Shown here: positions 21,884 through 33,593 of the stretch, piece by piece
Numbering within the stretch: position 1 is the first letter of the stretch
Layout of the letters: each line of letters begins with the position of its first letter
From: Ridgeia piscesae
Lineage: Eukaryota; Annelida; Polychaeta; Sabellida; Siboglinidae
NCBI GenBank assembly: GCA_025642075.2
Contig: JAODUO010001590.1
Location: forward strand, 31,001-95,000
Reading direction: 5' to 3'
DNA length: 64,000 bases
Made by a program: the position numbers and the translations under genes
The notes under the pieces: generated by a model
Database searches by the model: none
Seen by the model: the letters and a program-made list of their open reading frames with translations, nothing else
What the model was told of the DNA's origin: nothing

Positions 21884-21930
21884 AAATATATATATTTTCA
21901 AAATAGTCCATGTCTCATAAGTACAATTCT
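21761..21930. mobile_element. Palindromic element with (TA)n core
   Basis: Arms of 34 bp at 21761-21794 and 21897-21930 are inverted (both read agaattgtacttatgagaca from outside). They flank about 75 bp of ta repeats. This is a likely hairpin MITE, inside the intron of the Crypton-derived gene. Confidence 0.7.
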
Positions 21931-24461
21931 ACATCTTGGTGTGCTGCTCAATGTAATTTATAGTACTAAATCAGTAAACGTCTTCTTGAAGTTTTATTTA
22001 TTATTTCATGACCACCTTCATCTGATTGAAAATGTTGTTATTTTGATTCTATCATTACATAAGTAAATATATAAAATAATTGTATTGGTTATACATGTGA
22101 TGTAAACAAATCCTTGTTCAAAGGTTACCATTATGCAGTATATTTTAACTGTTTTATTGCACAACCAAAACAGTTGAAATGTGAGTGTCTTGGGACTGAG
22201 AGACCATGACATCCACCTTCCTAAAGGTCACTAAAGACAAACTCGGAAAATACATCCTCACACATAATGTCACTTGGGCTGAGGGCAGACCAGAAAAATA
22301 CAAAAACCACACAAATGGGTTTTAAGACTGACTTGTAAATGTGAATCAACTGAAATATGTTCAGCAGTGAATAAACCCTGTGGTTTTTTAATGTTGATTG
22401 TGTGCATTTTAAATGACAATATGCATTACATGCACATATATTTGTATTTGATATTTGGTCTGTACACTGTATTTGAATGCATCTGTAAATACAACCAAAT
22501 ATAATATAAACTTTTAAATCTGTCAAATATTCAAAAAAAATCTGCAACCTTTTTTGCTTTTAGTAATGTCAAAATGACAATCACATTTTTGAAACATTCC
22601 TAATTTAAAGCATAATATTATTAGCAGTCTTTGTTGTAATTATAGCCACATTTAAAGACGTGGCAGTATTATTCCACATGCCTCTCCCCTCTCTACACAA
22701 AGGGTTAACTGTATTTTAATAACAAAAATGGCACTGAATATATTTGTAATTGAGTTTATACCAGGAAAAGCAACATATTTCAATTTTGTTTGGCTGATTT
22801 GTAGTTGTAAATTTGAATTTGATCCCAAAATGTGTATTTTGGGTTGAAAGTTTGTACCCAACCATGATCACAGTTACTAAGTTAGTAAGTGACGCTGTCA
22901 CGGTTGTTCTGGTCAGTTCGGTTGAGATCACGTCAGGTGTTTCTCTAAGAAGACACATGATAATGGTAGAACTCCTGTGTTAGGTACCGAAGTGGCTGTG
23001 TGGAATACACACCAAAGGACCAAAGGTCGAACAGGAAATTATATTGGGATTCTTGGAAACCCAGGGTTTCATCTTGGAATTGGACTGTGGTTTGGACAGG
23101 TATCTGTGCACACTGTTCTCACAGGAGATACAGTCACAACAAGTGAATTATAAACATGATTAAGATAAATTCCATACATTGCACAGGAGATCTGCCCGAT
23201 ATAGTGATACTGTGATACACGGGCTGATTCCGGAATCGGAATCCATGGCAGATTCCAACTCCAATTCCACAATCAGAATCAGTCAGTATGGAAGTAGTGG
23301 TGTCAGGAACGGTTGATGTGAAAGCATCGATCAGAATCAGAATTACATTGAGTGGAATCGGAATTGCTCATTGTTTGGAATCTAAACAGCTGAAAAAGTG
23401 CAAGGAAAATACATATAAAATAAATAAAGTTATACGTGAAGAAAAACTAGGAAATCTTTGGTAGCGCTGTGTTTTTTAGTGCCCAGGTGATTTGTTAGTC
23501 CCAGTCGTACTTGTGAAATTAACAAATACATTTTAAGCACATTCTTAGATAAATTGTCACTTAAACTTTTAAAGAGAGAAATATGTTACACTAATCAAAA
23601 TATTTGTTAGAGTGGGTGAAATAAAATTATATTTTTTAGCATGAACAGAATGTGGCTGCAACTGGAATAAAAAAGTGTCTCAATCATAATCGTCATAATG
23701 TACCCCCAGTAGGTGGAATTGGAATAAAAAAAGCTACTTGGAATCGGTAATGTGAAATCAACCTCAGGTCTGCACACACATATGGCTTTCCCAGTGTGTT
23801 TGGAAGAAGTGTGTTGGAAGAAGCGTGTTAGAAAGTGTTTACAATACCACTGCAGCATCAGGCTGACAGGGGGTGGGTTAGAACATATGTCATTTCCTGT
23901 TTGACGACCTCATTCATCTTACTGATATGCTGCATTTACTGTAGAAGGTTGGTGTCTGTCATGATTTCATGGCTGAGGCCCAGACAGAGGCTGAACACAA
24001 AGTAGTCTTTCTGATTGTGTAGTGATTGTGCTCTTTCATGAAGCATGCATCAGGGGTATTTGTGTTTCCTTTTGTGACAATGGTAAAATTACTCCCACTT
24101 TAACATCATCTCAAATCTGCATCCATTCTACAATGAATTAAATAAGAAGAATTAGATATGTGACAGATGATGTCACGTGATATATTTTTCAAGAGATGTT
24201 ATAATTTCACATTCGTTTGGTAATGGTGCCATTTATCGATAACTGTAATTTTTTGGGTGCCTTACTTGCTCTCGGTATCTTATTGAGTATTTCAAAATAT
24301 CCAATGTTTTTCCATTGGAAATTCTCAAGCCAGTTTGCTATAATACACAACTGAGAGATGTTCACTATCAACAGTTTTCCCGTGAAATTTTCCCTGGCAC
24401 ACGTGTCAGGCTGTCTATTTGACTGTTATCGCGGCAGCAGTGAATCGGTGATGTGAATGAG
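21931..24461. other. Remainder of intron, no exon seen
   Basis: AT-rich. A tRNA/SINE-like patch is possible at 22983-23030 (gaagtggctgtgtgg ... aaaggtcgaac). At 23219-23370 ggaatcggaat/attccaattcc repeats suggest another decayed MITE. No coding exon is supported. Confidence 0.4.
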
Positions 24462-24494
24462 ATGGCAAGTGCAGTGAAGCGTGAATGGATGCAG
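24462..24494 (+). CDS. Candidate alternative first exon of the Crypton-derived gene
   Basis: gagATGGCAAGTGCAG opens MASAVKREWMQ and meets a strong donor (GCAG|gtatgtc) after exactly 11 codons, phase 0. It would join the phase-0 acceptor at 24963 to give a short isoform lacking the N-terminal domain. An in-frame stop lies upstream, so as a coding exon it must contain the start. Its shortness makes it speculative. Confidence 0.3.
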
Positions 24495-24654
24495 GTATGT
24501 CAATCTGGTGCTGCTTTCTGCCACAATCACTCCACAATCACACACATTGACTGCTAGAATTCACTCATCCTTTATAAAATGGAGTCATTATAAAACTATG
24601 CATAGTTTTCTGCATAACTGAAATACACAGATTGTACCATGAATTGATTTACCA

Positions 24655-24842
24655 TCTTATCTCGCCCTCTCCCTCCCTCCATCTCTACTGCTCCCCTCCT
24701 CCCTTCCCTTCCCTTCCTCCTCCCTCCCTCTCCTCTTCCCTCCTCTCCCTCCCCTCTGCCTCCTTCCCTCCTCCCTCTGTCCCTCCACTTCTCGCTCCCC
24801 CTCTCCTCCTGTCTCCCCCCTCTCACTCTCCCTCTCACCCCA
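24655..24842. repeat. Polypyrimidine (CT-rich) low-complexity tract
   Basis: Almost uninterrupted c/t on the plus strand with ccctcc and cttccc motifs. It lies about 120 bp before the acceptor at 24962. Confidence 0.85.
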
Positions 24843-24962
24843 TCACATGCACACAGACATGCGCACACACAGACCACAAAGCAACACGATTGTCAACGTC
24901 TTTTTAACTGATATCAACTGTCGTACGATCTGTCATAGTGTCAATGTGCTTGCATGTTCCAG

Positions 24963-25913
24963 GTGCCTGACCCAACGATACAGTGGCCGACAGGGGGCAA
25001 CTCCAACGACTCCTCGACGACGTCCCGAGGCTGGGACAACGACCTGGCCGAGACGGCGACCACAGACTGTCCGGAGCAGACAGTGGCGTGGGCCATGTCC
25101 GTGCTGAGACAGTGGGCCACAGACTCAAACATCGCCGTCAGCGTCGACGAGCTGCCACAGCTCACAAAAGAGCAGATCACGTCACTGCTGTCGAGGTTCG
25201 TCATCGAGGTTCGTCAGCCAGACGGAGGCACGTATGAGCCTAGTCGACTCCGCCTGCTCCTGGGAGGCGTCCAGGCGTACATGGCGGTGCGGGAGGTGGA
25301 CGAGCTCAGCGCGGAGCCGTTCGCCGCGGTCCGTCGCCTGGTCGAGTCCCAGTTGCACTCGGCGTTGGGCGTCACGCGGAGCCGGCGGCCGAGTCCAGCG
25401 GCGCTGACTCGCGAGCAGGAGGAGCTGCTGTGGCAGTGCGGCTCGCTCGGTGACTACAACGGCACCGTGCTGCTGCACACGCTCGTCTACCTCAACTCGC
25501 GCAACTTCCTCATCGGCTGCGGGCACCACCACCGCCGCCTCCGCTACGTCGACCCACAGATCACCCTGCACGAGCCGGACGACGGCCTGGCCTACCTGCA
25601 GTACGTCGCCGATGGACACGGCGGCGGACGCGCGAAGGTCGTCCACGCCGACCCCGCCAATCCCGGCCGGTGTCACGTGAACATCTACCGGAAGTACGTC
25701 GAGAAGTGTCCGCACGAGGGCCGCGACCCGTTCGCCTTCTACGTCGCGCCGAAGCGCGTACGCGACAACGTCACGTGGTTCAGTCTCGTACCGGTCGGCC
25801 ACAACGGACTGCAGGTGATTGTGCCGGAGCTACTGAAGCGAGCCCAGAGCGAGCAGGTGGCCATGGCAGTGGACGTGAAGTTGAACACACTGTCGCCTGT
25901 CACGAACACGTAG
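24963..25913 (+). CDS. Crypton-derived DUF3504 (ZMYM2/QRICH1-like C-terminal) domain exon
   Basis: The exon starts after acceptor gcatgttccag, phase 0 (VPDPTIQWPTGG), and ends at TAG 25911-25913, giving 316 codons. Residues about 30-300 of the exon match the DUF3504/ZMYM2-like/QRICH1 C-terminal domain. It starts with a helical SAM-like part (VAWAMSVLRQWATDSN). Then come LLHTLVYLNSRNFLIGCGHH, LRYVDPQITLHEPDDGLAYL, GRCHVNIYRKYVEKCP, DPFAFYV and TWFSLVPVGHNGLQ. The family descends from Crypton tyrosine recombinases and is usually catalytically dead, working in chromatin/transcription proteins. I see no H-x-x-R...Y catalytic set after the WF motif. GC-rich codon use shows selection. Joined to 19663-20553 the protein is about 613 aa. 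Confidence 0.85.
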   Translation: MPDPTIQWPTGGNSNDSSTTSRGWDNDLAETATTDCPEQTVAWAMSVLRQWATDSNIAVSVDELPQLTKEQITSLLSRFVIEVRQPDGGTYEPSRLRLLLGGVQAYMAVREVDELSAEPFAAVRRLVESQLHSALGVTRSRRPSPAALTREQEELLWQCGSLGDYNGTVLLHTLVYLNSRNFLIGCGHHHRRLRYVDPQITLHEPDDGLAYLQYVADGHGGGRAKVVHADPANPGRCHVNIYRKYVEKCPHEGRDPFAFYVAPKRVRDNVTWFSLVPVGHNGLQVIVPELLKRAQSEQVAMAVDVKLNTLSPVTNT

Positions 25914-28179
25914 CGTCAGTGGGGCACAGTTGACTGTCGTTAATGGTCATTCATGTGGCAAGTTTGTCTAGCAGCACTGAAGTAGTGGCTGTTTGGTATT
26001 TCTCGACGATATCATAGCTGGCGTTACTCATATTAAAGGCACTTGTTTGACTTTCATTGTCATCCTCATGCAACTAGATTGTCCTTCGGGTCCACCGTCC
26101 ATGTCTCTATCCTATTGGAACAATTTTCACGATATTGTAGTGTAGAAATAAACAAACGACCAGTAAAACGTGGGCCTGGTGATGAATACTTTGATAAAGT
26201 TACCTACAATGTGGAGTTATTGACGTGGCTATGTCAAGAGGGATTTCGTTGACCAGACATTGTAGTTGACAAAATGCAACTACATTGTCTAATTACACTA
26301 TTACATCATGAGTAAACTCATAACGAGGCAGTAATAATTAGTGAAAGTAAAGCCACCAGGGATGTGCCATACATCACTGTCTTGCTGCCAACAGAAACAA
26401 CCTCTGTAATAATAGCGTGTTTAGTATCTATCTGAACATTTCGCTGTCTGGTGTTCAACTTGCGAACACTTTCGGGTATATTAGATGTAATTGGGCAGGC
26501 AGGCTCAACATATCCGTTCTAGTGTTAAAACGGCACATTCAACCACGAGAGAGACACGTCGTCGATTTAGAGACTGTGGTCGACACGACATGTGAGACAG
26601 ACTCGCCTTACTGTGCACGAGATAGAGTAGAATCTCACAGACACAGTCGCTGCACTGGTCACGGCCGTATCATGAATGCTCTGCCCTGTGTGTGGGACAC
26701 CGACTATTCGGCGCATGTTAATAATTAATGTTAATAAAACTGTGTATATTTAAAACCAGTAAGAGTTATTTTCGTTGGTTACAGACAACCAGTTGTTACA
26801 AAATGTGTACTAATGGTTGCTTCAGCAGTATCCAGACCATTTTGACACAGTGGCTCGTTAGCCGAACCCACACACACGTAACAACCAACCACACAGCAGT
26901 TATCGCAATTGTACTACTTTTGATCGGTAACTCGTTTCGCTGACCATTTGTGTTAACCTGTTGCCAGACACGGCATCTTAAACCTACATTTCCTGGTAAA
27001 GCCGCAGTATTGCGGCTTCACTTGGAAAATGGCTCCCCCTTTCAAAGTGTCTACGCGTCCGTGAGCCGGGTCTTTAGACCCGTGGCCTAACCGTGCGTGA
27101 GGATGCGCGCGTATCCTCTTTTTCAATTCTGCGCAAGCATGCTGCTTCCGTCTCGTCGCATCGGTACGGCGGAATTACACGAGGGAGTGATTTTGTTCGA
27201 CATTGTTAGATTTACTGTCTGCCATAGGGCTATATATGTCATCTTGCGAAAACATAACACGCACAAAATCTCATGTATATTTAGAATTGAGTGTCAAAAG
27301 AGCTTCCGTTCGTATGTACATCAACATGCATGCGCGGAAAAACTCACGTACTTTTATATTTGTTTGCTAAAGATATGGCACGCACGCGCGAAAAAACTCA
27401 CCTAGGCCTACTTTTAGATGTGAGTGCTAAAGATACGGCAATAGAGCTTATGTATATAAACATGCATGTACGGGGAAACTCACGTACTTTTGGAACTAAC
27501 AGCTACTAAAAATAAGGCTCACGTATAGAAATCATGCGCATGCGCCTATCGAATGCCGTACCTTAGATAAACGATGCTAGAAATACAGCTCACGTAACCG
27601 AAAATAAAAGCATACGCATGCGCAGTATGAATGCCGTACTTTTAGAGACTGGCGGCCTAAACGTACGGCTCACGTACGCGTAGCCACTGCCTTCTAAATA
27701 ACATCAACTTATAATAAGAACCTATATCTGTCGTCTTTTAAAGGGATTCTTTGGTACCCGAAAATTATACTTTCGTTTCGCAAATTATAAATAACCGGGA
27801 TGCTTTGAAAACGTTGTAATGAACACAATCATGTCAGTGTAATTATTTCATGTAATCCTATGCGTCTATTTCATTAGAATTGTGTTTTTAGTAATCACTT
27901 ATAACCATGCAAACTAGAAACTGCGCGTGCGCGGACTTACCTGGGACACGAGAAATGACTCCTTTTCGCTCTTTCGATGTATTATCACGGTCATTATTGA
28001 TTAGTAAAACGCGCTTATAATGAAATGATGGCATACAGTTACATGATATAGTAATTACGTTGTACATTACAACGAGGTTTATATTCTCAAAGGATCCGTC
28101 TTTGTTGTGGTCAGAAATGTTGCGTTTGCACTTCGATGTGAACAAGTTAAAATGAAATGATCCTCCCACACATAATTAC

Positions 28180-28185
<6 letters not shown>
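25914..28185. other. Region between the DUF3504 exon and the next coding exon
   Basis: Contains the 3' UTR of the DUF3504 transcript at its start and a repeat block at 27.1-27.7 kb. Otherwise there are only short non-coding-looking frames. No start exon for the 28716 cassette was found here. Confidence 0.4.
27230..27680 (+). repeat. Degenerate tandem repeat, about 4 units near 105 bp
   Basis: Recurring order of tgctaaagata, gg(c)tcacgta, aatcatgcgcatgcgc and aaaactcacgtactttt. The units vary in length and are related to the single copy at 15895-16015. Confidence 0.6.

Positions 28186-28236
<51 letters not shown>
28186..28236. repeat. (TA)n microsatellite
   Basis: About 50 bp of ta dinucleotides. 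Confidence 0.95.
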
Positions 28237-28238
<2 letters not shown>

Positions 28239-28255
28239 CGTGGCGGTGAACTAAG

Positions 28256-28585
28256 GGCGACAAGTACTGGTGGCTCCCTTGGCAGCGAGCGGCTGTAGCG
28301 CAGAAAGCGGCTGACACCAGTGGCTCCTCTAGCGACGGCGAGCGGCCGACACTGGTGGCTCCTCTAGGGGCGGCGAGCGGCCGACACTGGTGGCTCCTCT
28401 AGCGGCGGCGAGTGGCCGACACTGGTGGCTCCTCTAGGGGCGGCGAGCGGCCGACACTGGTGGCTCCTCTAGGGGCGGCGTGTGGCCGACTTTGGTTGCT
28501 TCTCTGGCGGCGGCGAGTGGCCGACTTTGGTGGCTTCTGTGGAGGCGAGTAGTTGGCCGACTTTGTTGGCTCCTCTAGCGGCGGC
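28256..28585. repeat. 35-bp GC-rich minisatellite
   Basis: About nine copies of a unit containing ggccgacactggtggctcct and ggcggcgagc, with a 35-bp spacing best seen at 28346-28485. It decays towards 28585 and stops about 130 bp before the acceptor at 28715. Confidence 0.85.
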
Positions 28586-28715
28586 GAGAGGAGAACGGCC
28601 GACTCTGGGGGAGGTGGGGGCGGGACCTGAGACAAGAGCAACGGCTGCCGATCGTTGCGGCCGCCGCGAGCCGAGCGAGTCGTACTCATGCAGTGCCTGT
28701 TTTCTCTTGTCGCAG

Positions 28716-29540
28716 GTGCCCAGTGAGCGCGCCGTCCGACACGCGCCCCATGCCTCGCCCTCGCCGTCGTCGACACCGGAGCCGGCCGCCCACCTTGCCG
28801 CCGCGGCCATCATCCTCGCCTCGCCCGGCCCCTTCCACAGCGTGCGCGCGCTCCACCGGAAGCTGCAGCGGCGCGTGCGCAGCAGTTCGCAGCTGATGTA
28901 CGTCGTCGAGGGGCTCGTGCGCGACGGTCTCGCCAGTCTCGTGCAGGTCGTCGTGCGGCCGGCACGCCGCAGTAAGGCTGTCTTCTACAAGGCGCTGCCG
29001 CCGCCGGCCGACGACGACGCGGCGGCGACGGCCTTCGCCGGGCGCCTAGCCGACTACGGCATCTCGGCCGACATGTACGTCGACCAGCTCGGCCGGCGGG
29101 ACCCGCAGATGGACGTCTTCACGCACGCCGCCCTGCTGCGGGAACACCCCGAGCCGCGGCGACTGGCGCACTTCTATCGCCAGCACGACCGTACCAAAGG
29201 TGAAAGCGAAGGTGCACCCGGTCAGGAAGCCGACCGCCAGCATGAGCTCGGTGATTCCGTCCGCGCTGAGCGCGAAAGTGAGGTTCTTCCCGATTTCGAT
29301 CATCCGCAGCTCTTCCATAACTTTGAGCCACGAACAGAAAGTGAAACTGCCCCAGATAGTGTTCATGTTGCCTCAGATGTGTTACTGACTCAGAGCGGTG
29401 CCGAGTCGTACTCTGAGCTCCACCACCTTGAGCGTCTGTGTGCGTCCGGAACAGCGGGCCGAGTAGAAACCGAAAGTGAAACTTTTCGAGGAGATGCCCG
29501 ACAGGTCGACAACAACGGTCTGTCGGTGCCACAGTCTTAA
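28716..29540 (+). CDS. Terminal exon with winged-helix-like domain (copy A)
   Basis: The exon follows acceptor ttttctcttgtcgcag, phase 0 (VPSERAVRHAP), and ends at TAA 29538-29540, giving 274 codons. The first methionine is at residue 61, inside the domain, so an upstream exon must supply the start. Residues about 30-155 contain FHSVRALHRKLQRRV, LMYVVEGLVRDGLASL and KAVFYKALPP. They parallel the domains at 32203-33593 and 34905-35654. The Cys residues of those copies are lost here. The tail carries four spaced ESE motifs (GESEGAP, RESEVLP, TESETAP, TESETF). The family is not recognised. The fold is guessed from helix-helix-helix-hairpin spacing. It may be an alternative 3' exon of the gene starting at 19663. 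Confidence 0.65.
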   Translation: MPSERAVRHAPHASPSPSSTPEPAAHLAAAAIILASPGPFHSVRALHRKLQRRVRSSSQLMYVVEGLVRDGLASLVQVVVRPARRSKAVFYKALPPPADDDAAATAFAGRLADYGISADMYVDQLGRRDPQMDVFTHAALLREHPEPRRLAHFYRQHDRTKGESEGAPGQEADRQHELGDSVRAERESEVLPDFDHPQLFHNFEPRTESETAPDSVHVASDVLLTQSGAESYSELHHLERLCASGTAGRVETESETFRGDARQVDNNGLSVPQS

Positions 29541-31605
29541 TACATAACTGAATGGTGTGTAGTGTGCACACAGTCGTCACGCGACGACATAGCTAAGTGA
29601 GGTACACAGTGTGGACACGGTTTTACCCAACTGAATGGGAGTATTCGTCCTTACCGACTCCCGCCATATTTTAGCGAAGTACCAATCAACGACTGGATTC
29701 TCCCACGCCTAGCGGTTACGTAGTTCGCTATAAGTGTGTGTCGCAAACATTTGACACAGTAGCACTATTCTTCCGGCAAATTTGGTCCAGATAACGTCAA
29801 TTTTACTACCTTAATTCTCGAGTTTTTACCGATTTGTGTTTATAGATTTCACGATGAAACCGGAGTGTTGTAGTCGTTTACACAACACGTAATGTAATTC
29901 ACACGAGGGGTCAGAATTATGCCGTCACATCATCGGGATTTCAACTTCTGTCGCCAGTGATTTCATGGTACATTTCATGTAAAAACCTTGATGTGAAAAC
30001 CTATCTCTCAACGTTGGGGACTGCGTATCCAGAACGACTTGGGGATCACGTTAATGTTGGTCAGGTTTCAGTTTGAGATGTAAAAGTACGCTGCCAGTGA
30101 TCCCACTCAGTGATCACACTCAGTGATCATACCCAGTGATCACACTCAGTGCCAGCTTAGGAAGTTCGACTTGGCGATAATGTTCCGAATAAGGCTGATC
30201 AGTTGAATGCGGCTTAGTAAGATCACAATGTTGTTGACTTGTCAGTTGGTGGAATGTTGCCTGGCGCTGAAAACAACTGGAACGATATAAATGACAGAGT
30301 GTATATACGTTTGTGGTTTCTTGTTGGGAAATTGATTAGTATTTTGGATATGTTTGATGAAAGACTGGTATTTTCGTAACAAGTTTGTCCACGTTACCCT
30401 AAAAACACGCGAGCTGGGACAACTGTTGGGTTTGACAAAGCAATAATCGTGTCGTGAATTCGTTATTACGTGGTTGCTATATTGGGATTGTCGTCAATAA
30501 AAATGTATTAAATCGTTCGTAACATTTTATATTTGTGTTGGTGTGTGATTTGTACAATGTTAAGCCTGACCCTACATCTTACCGTTCATGCTTGCAATCA
30601 ATGTGTTGATTATTCTAACTCTGTGCGTATATGGTCAATCAGTGGCCATCTTTGTCCTGCAACACATGCTATAAACAACGTGTTAGTGTGTCGTGGAGCG
30701 ATTAGCTAATATGTGAACTTTACTGAAGGAAAACATTCTCCGTTGTTTTCAAACCGGTACACGAGCGAAAGTGGTCGTTGGCACGTCCTAATGTTGACAT
30801 TTTACAGGAACCACAATATTGATCAAGGCGAAGGTTACGAAATAATTACTTACGTATTATTGCCTTAGGTTTCTTAGTGGCATGTCGCTAATATAATAGT
30901 GAAATTCCAAAGATAGGTGGCGCGACAACTGAGAAAGGTTTATGTCTGCAACGAGTCTAGTCTATTATTTTACGCACGTGATTCGCCGTGTCCTATGCGT
31001 CTACATTCATTACGTATGGAAACATTTATTCTGAGTAATGTTGTTATAAACAATAGCACCAATTTTCGTCTGCAGCCCACATAACAATAATAATTATGAT
31101 AATTACGTGTGTCAGTTTCGTTAAATCAAGCAAAAAGTCGCTATCGGCATTGCGGTTTTAACAGTTTCACTTGAGAAGAGTATGTAATCAAACACTAGAA
31201 GTAAGTGGTGTATGGGCCCGGTATATGTCCTTCATTTGCTCGTCCTCAGTTCTAAGTTACTTACGCTCATTAAAACACCGATTACACATGCATCGGCACT
31301 GACATCGAGACATGAATATTCCTGGGACCGACCGAGGCTCTTCGACAACCGACAGCAGCGCCACATGGAAGCTCGCAAAAACACACTTCAAGCTGAAGTC
31401 GGAGTTTATGAAAACGAAAACCATGTATTGCTACAATAGATAACACCAACTTTTGATCCAGGTCAGGTATCTCGAAAAAATGAAATCCCGCTGTTCAAAA
31501 ACCGAAAGGCCCATTATAAAAATGCAATAAGAAAAACAGCGGTTTACAAAAATATCCAATAAAGGGATAAAGGCTCTCAAACTAAGAGAGATAATCCCAA
31601 TCCTG
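29541..31605. other. Intergenic or intronic, no exon seen
   Basis: Only a small tandem patch (agtgatcacactc-like, about four copies at 30105-30150) is notable. I found no start exon for the coding exons at 32203 onward. Confidence 0.4.
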
Positions 31606-32105
31606 TTGATACTCCCAGTAAGGCAGTGGTCAGTGCGTTGGTACTTGCAGTAAGACAGTGGTCAATGCGTTGATACTTGCAGTAAGGCTGTAGTCAGTGC
31701 GTTGATACTTGCAGTAAGGCTGTGGTCAGTGCGTTGATACTTACAGTAAGGCAGTGGTCAGTGCATTGGTACTTGCAGTAAGGCTGTGGTCAATGCGTTG
31801 ATACTTGCAGTAAGGCTGTCAGTGCATTTACCAGTAGGCTGTTAAGGGTTACTCCAGTAACAGTGGTTGCAATACTCCCAGTAAGGCTGTGGTCAGTGCG
31901 TTGATACTTGCAGTAAGGCAGTGGTCAGTGCGTTGATACTTGCAGTAAGGCAGTGGTCAATGCGTTTATAATTGCAGTAAGACAGTGGTCAATGTGTTGC
32001 TACTTGCAGTAAGGTTGTGGTCAGTGCGTCGATACTTGCAATAAGGCAGTGGTCAGTGCGTTGATACTTGCAATAAGGCAGTGGTCAGTGCGTTGATACT
32101 TCAGT
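31606..32105. repeat. 32-bp minisatellite (about 15 copies)
   Basis: The unit contains gtcagtgcgttgatacttgc followed by agtaaggc(a/t)gtg, with a decayed middle at 31815-31880. It ends about 95 bp before the splice acceptor at 32202. Confidence 0.9.
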
Positions 32106-32202
32106 AAACAACCTAATTGCTCACGTCAGTACAGTTATGCAATTTCTAAAAGAGGAACTGTTAGAATATTCCGGCAGCAAGTGATACGATTGTTCTTTGC
32201 AG

Positions 32203-32445
32203 AACAGTCAACCGGACTTGGCGTCGACCGGAAGTGACCTGCCACTGGATCCCGACCTGCTGCACAAGATCCAGGCCGCTGTGCTGAAGGATGAGGGCTG
32301 CTTCATCACGTCGCGCATGCTCTGTCGACGCTACTCGGCACTCTTCAAGGTGCACCACGTGGTACAGGCCATGCAGGCGATGGTGCTGCCCCCAGACGAC
32401 GAACGTCACATCGGAGTCTTCAAGTTCATCAACGAGCGCACCAAG
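32203..32445 (+). CDS. Winged-helix-like domain gene, exon 1 of 3 seen
   Basis: The exon lies between acceptor gttctttgcag and donor ACCAAG|gtagtc. Both are phase 0, with 81 codons (NSQPDLASTGSD to INERTK). It holds the first two thirds of domain copy B1: LLHKIQAAVLKDEGCF, SRMLCRRYSALF, VHHVVQAMQAMV and a hairpin-like GVFKFINERTK. Its only Met codons fall inside the domain, so the start is upstream, perhaps the shared exon at 19663-20553 or an unseen one. It joins 33276 in frame. Confidence 0.75.
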
Positions 32446-32770
32446 GTAGTCAGTAATGTCAGCATGTCAGCATGTCAGCGTGAGCGTGCAAGTACAATGG
32501 CGGCATGCATGTAAATGCGTTCCGTGCTCACAAGAGACGACATTAAAGTTGGGTAATTACACGCACGCTTACAGCACACACGCATGCAAACAACACGTGT
32601 GTAATTACTAAATTTTGAGTGTGATTATTTCAGGTATTGAATAGTTGTCAACACCAAAAGAAATAACACTGGCGCATTTGTGTTGGCTGTGTACGTTTTA
32701 CGTGGTAATTGTTAGTGTCAGTCATTGCAAATAAATAGAATATCATTCGTTCATGACTGACTGATGAGTA

Positions 32771-33152
<382 letters not shown>

Positions 33153-33275
33153 ATATTCGGGTGTATGTAGTATGTGCGTACGGCGTGTGTGCAGGTATGT
33201 GTGCGTGCGTGCGTGCATGTAACCGTGTCGCCCCCTGTCGCAGTAGCCGCGTATGACGTCGTGTTTGTCCGCCAG

Positions 33276-33593
33276 GTGTTCTACAAGTGTCCGCCGTGCG
33301 CCATTCGGCCGGCTGCCCTGGCGGCGTTCGGCGTCACGCCCGCCCAGTACCGACACAACTACTACCGCCTGCCGCGCAACAAGAGCATGAAGACCGACAA
33401 CTGGGCCGTCTTCGTTGAACACATCCTCCGTTGCAACCCGTACGGACCCGTCAATATGCCCGACTTCCTTGCCGCCGGGTCGCCGGCGTCACTTCCGCCG
33501 CACGAACCGGAAACAAGTGTCGGGATGGTGCCGGCGACGCAGAGCGTCACGCAGGCGACGACGACGTCGGCGACGTCTGGCGACATCGACAAG
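33276..33593 (+). CDS. Winged-helix-like domain gene, exon 2 of 3 seen
   Basis: The acceptor tttgtccgccag and donor GACAAG|gtaacg are both phase 0, with 106 codons. It completes copy B1 with VFYKCPPCAIRPAALAAFG, AQYRHNYYRLPRNKS and NWAVFVEHILRCNPYG, then a Ser/Thr/Ala-rich linker ending SGDIDK. The junction TK|VFYKCPP matches the uninterrupted VKVFYKCPP of copy B2, which confirms the splice. Confidence 0.78.

Noticed and set aside
25182..25802. 206-codon minus-strand frame opposite the Crypton domain
   Set aside because: Shadow of the plus-strand exon, whose DUF3504 motifs are unmistakable.
28399..28715. Upstream extension of the 28716 exon (WPTLVASVEASSW and similar)
   Set aside because: This part is the 35-bp minisatellite and lies before a strong splice acceptor at 28714-28715.
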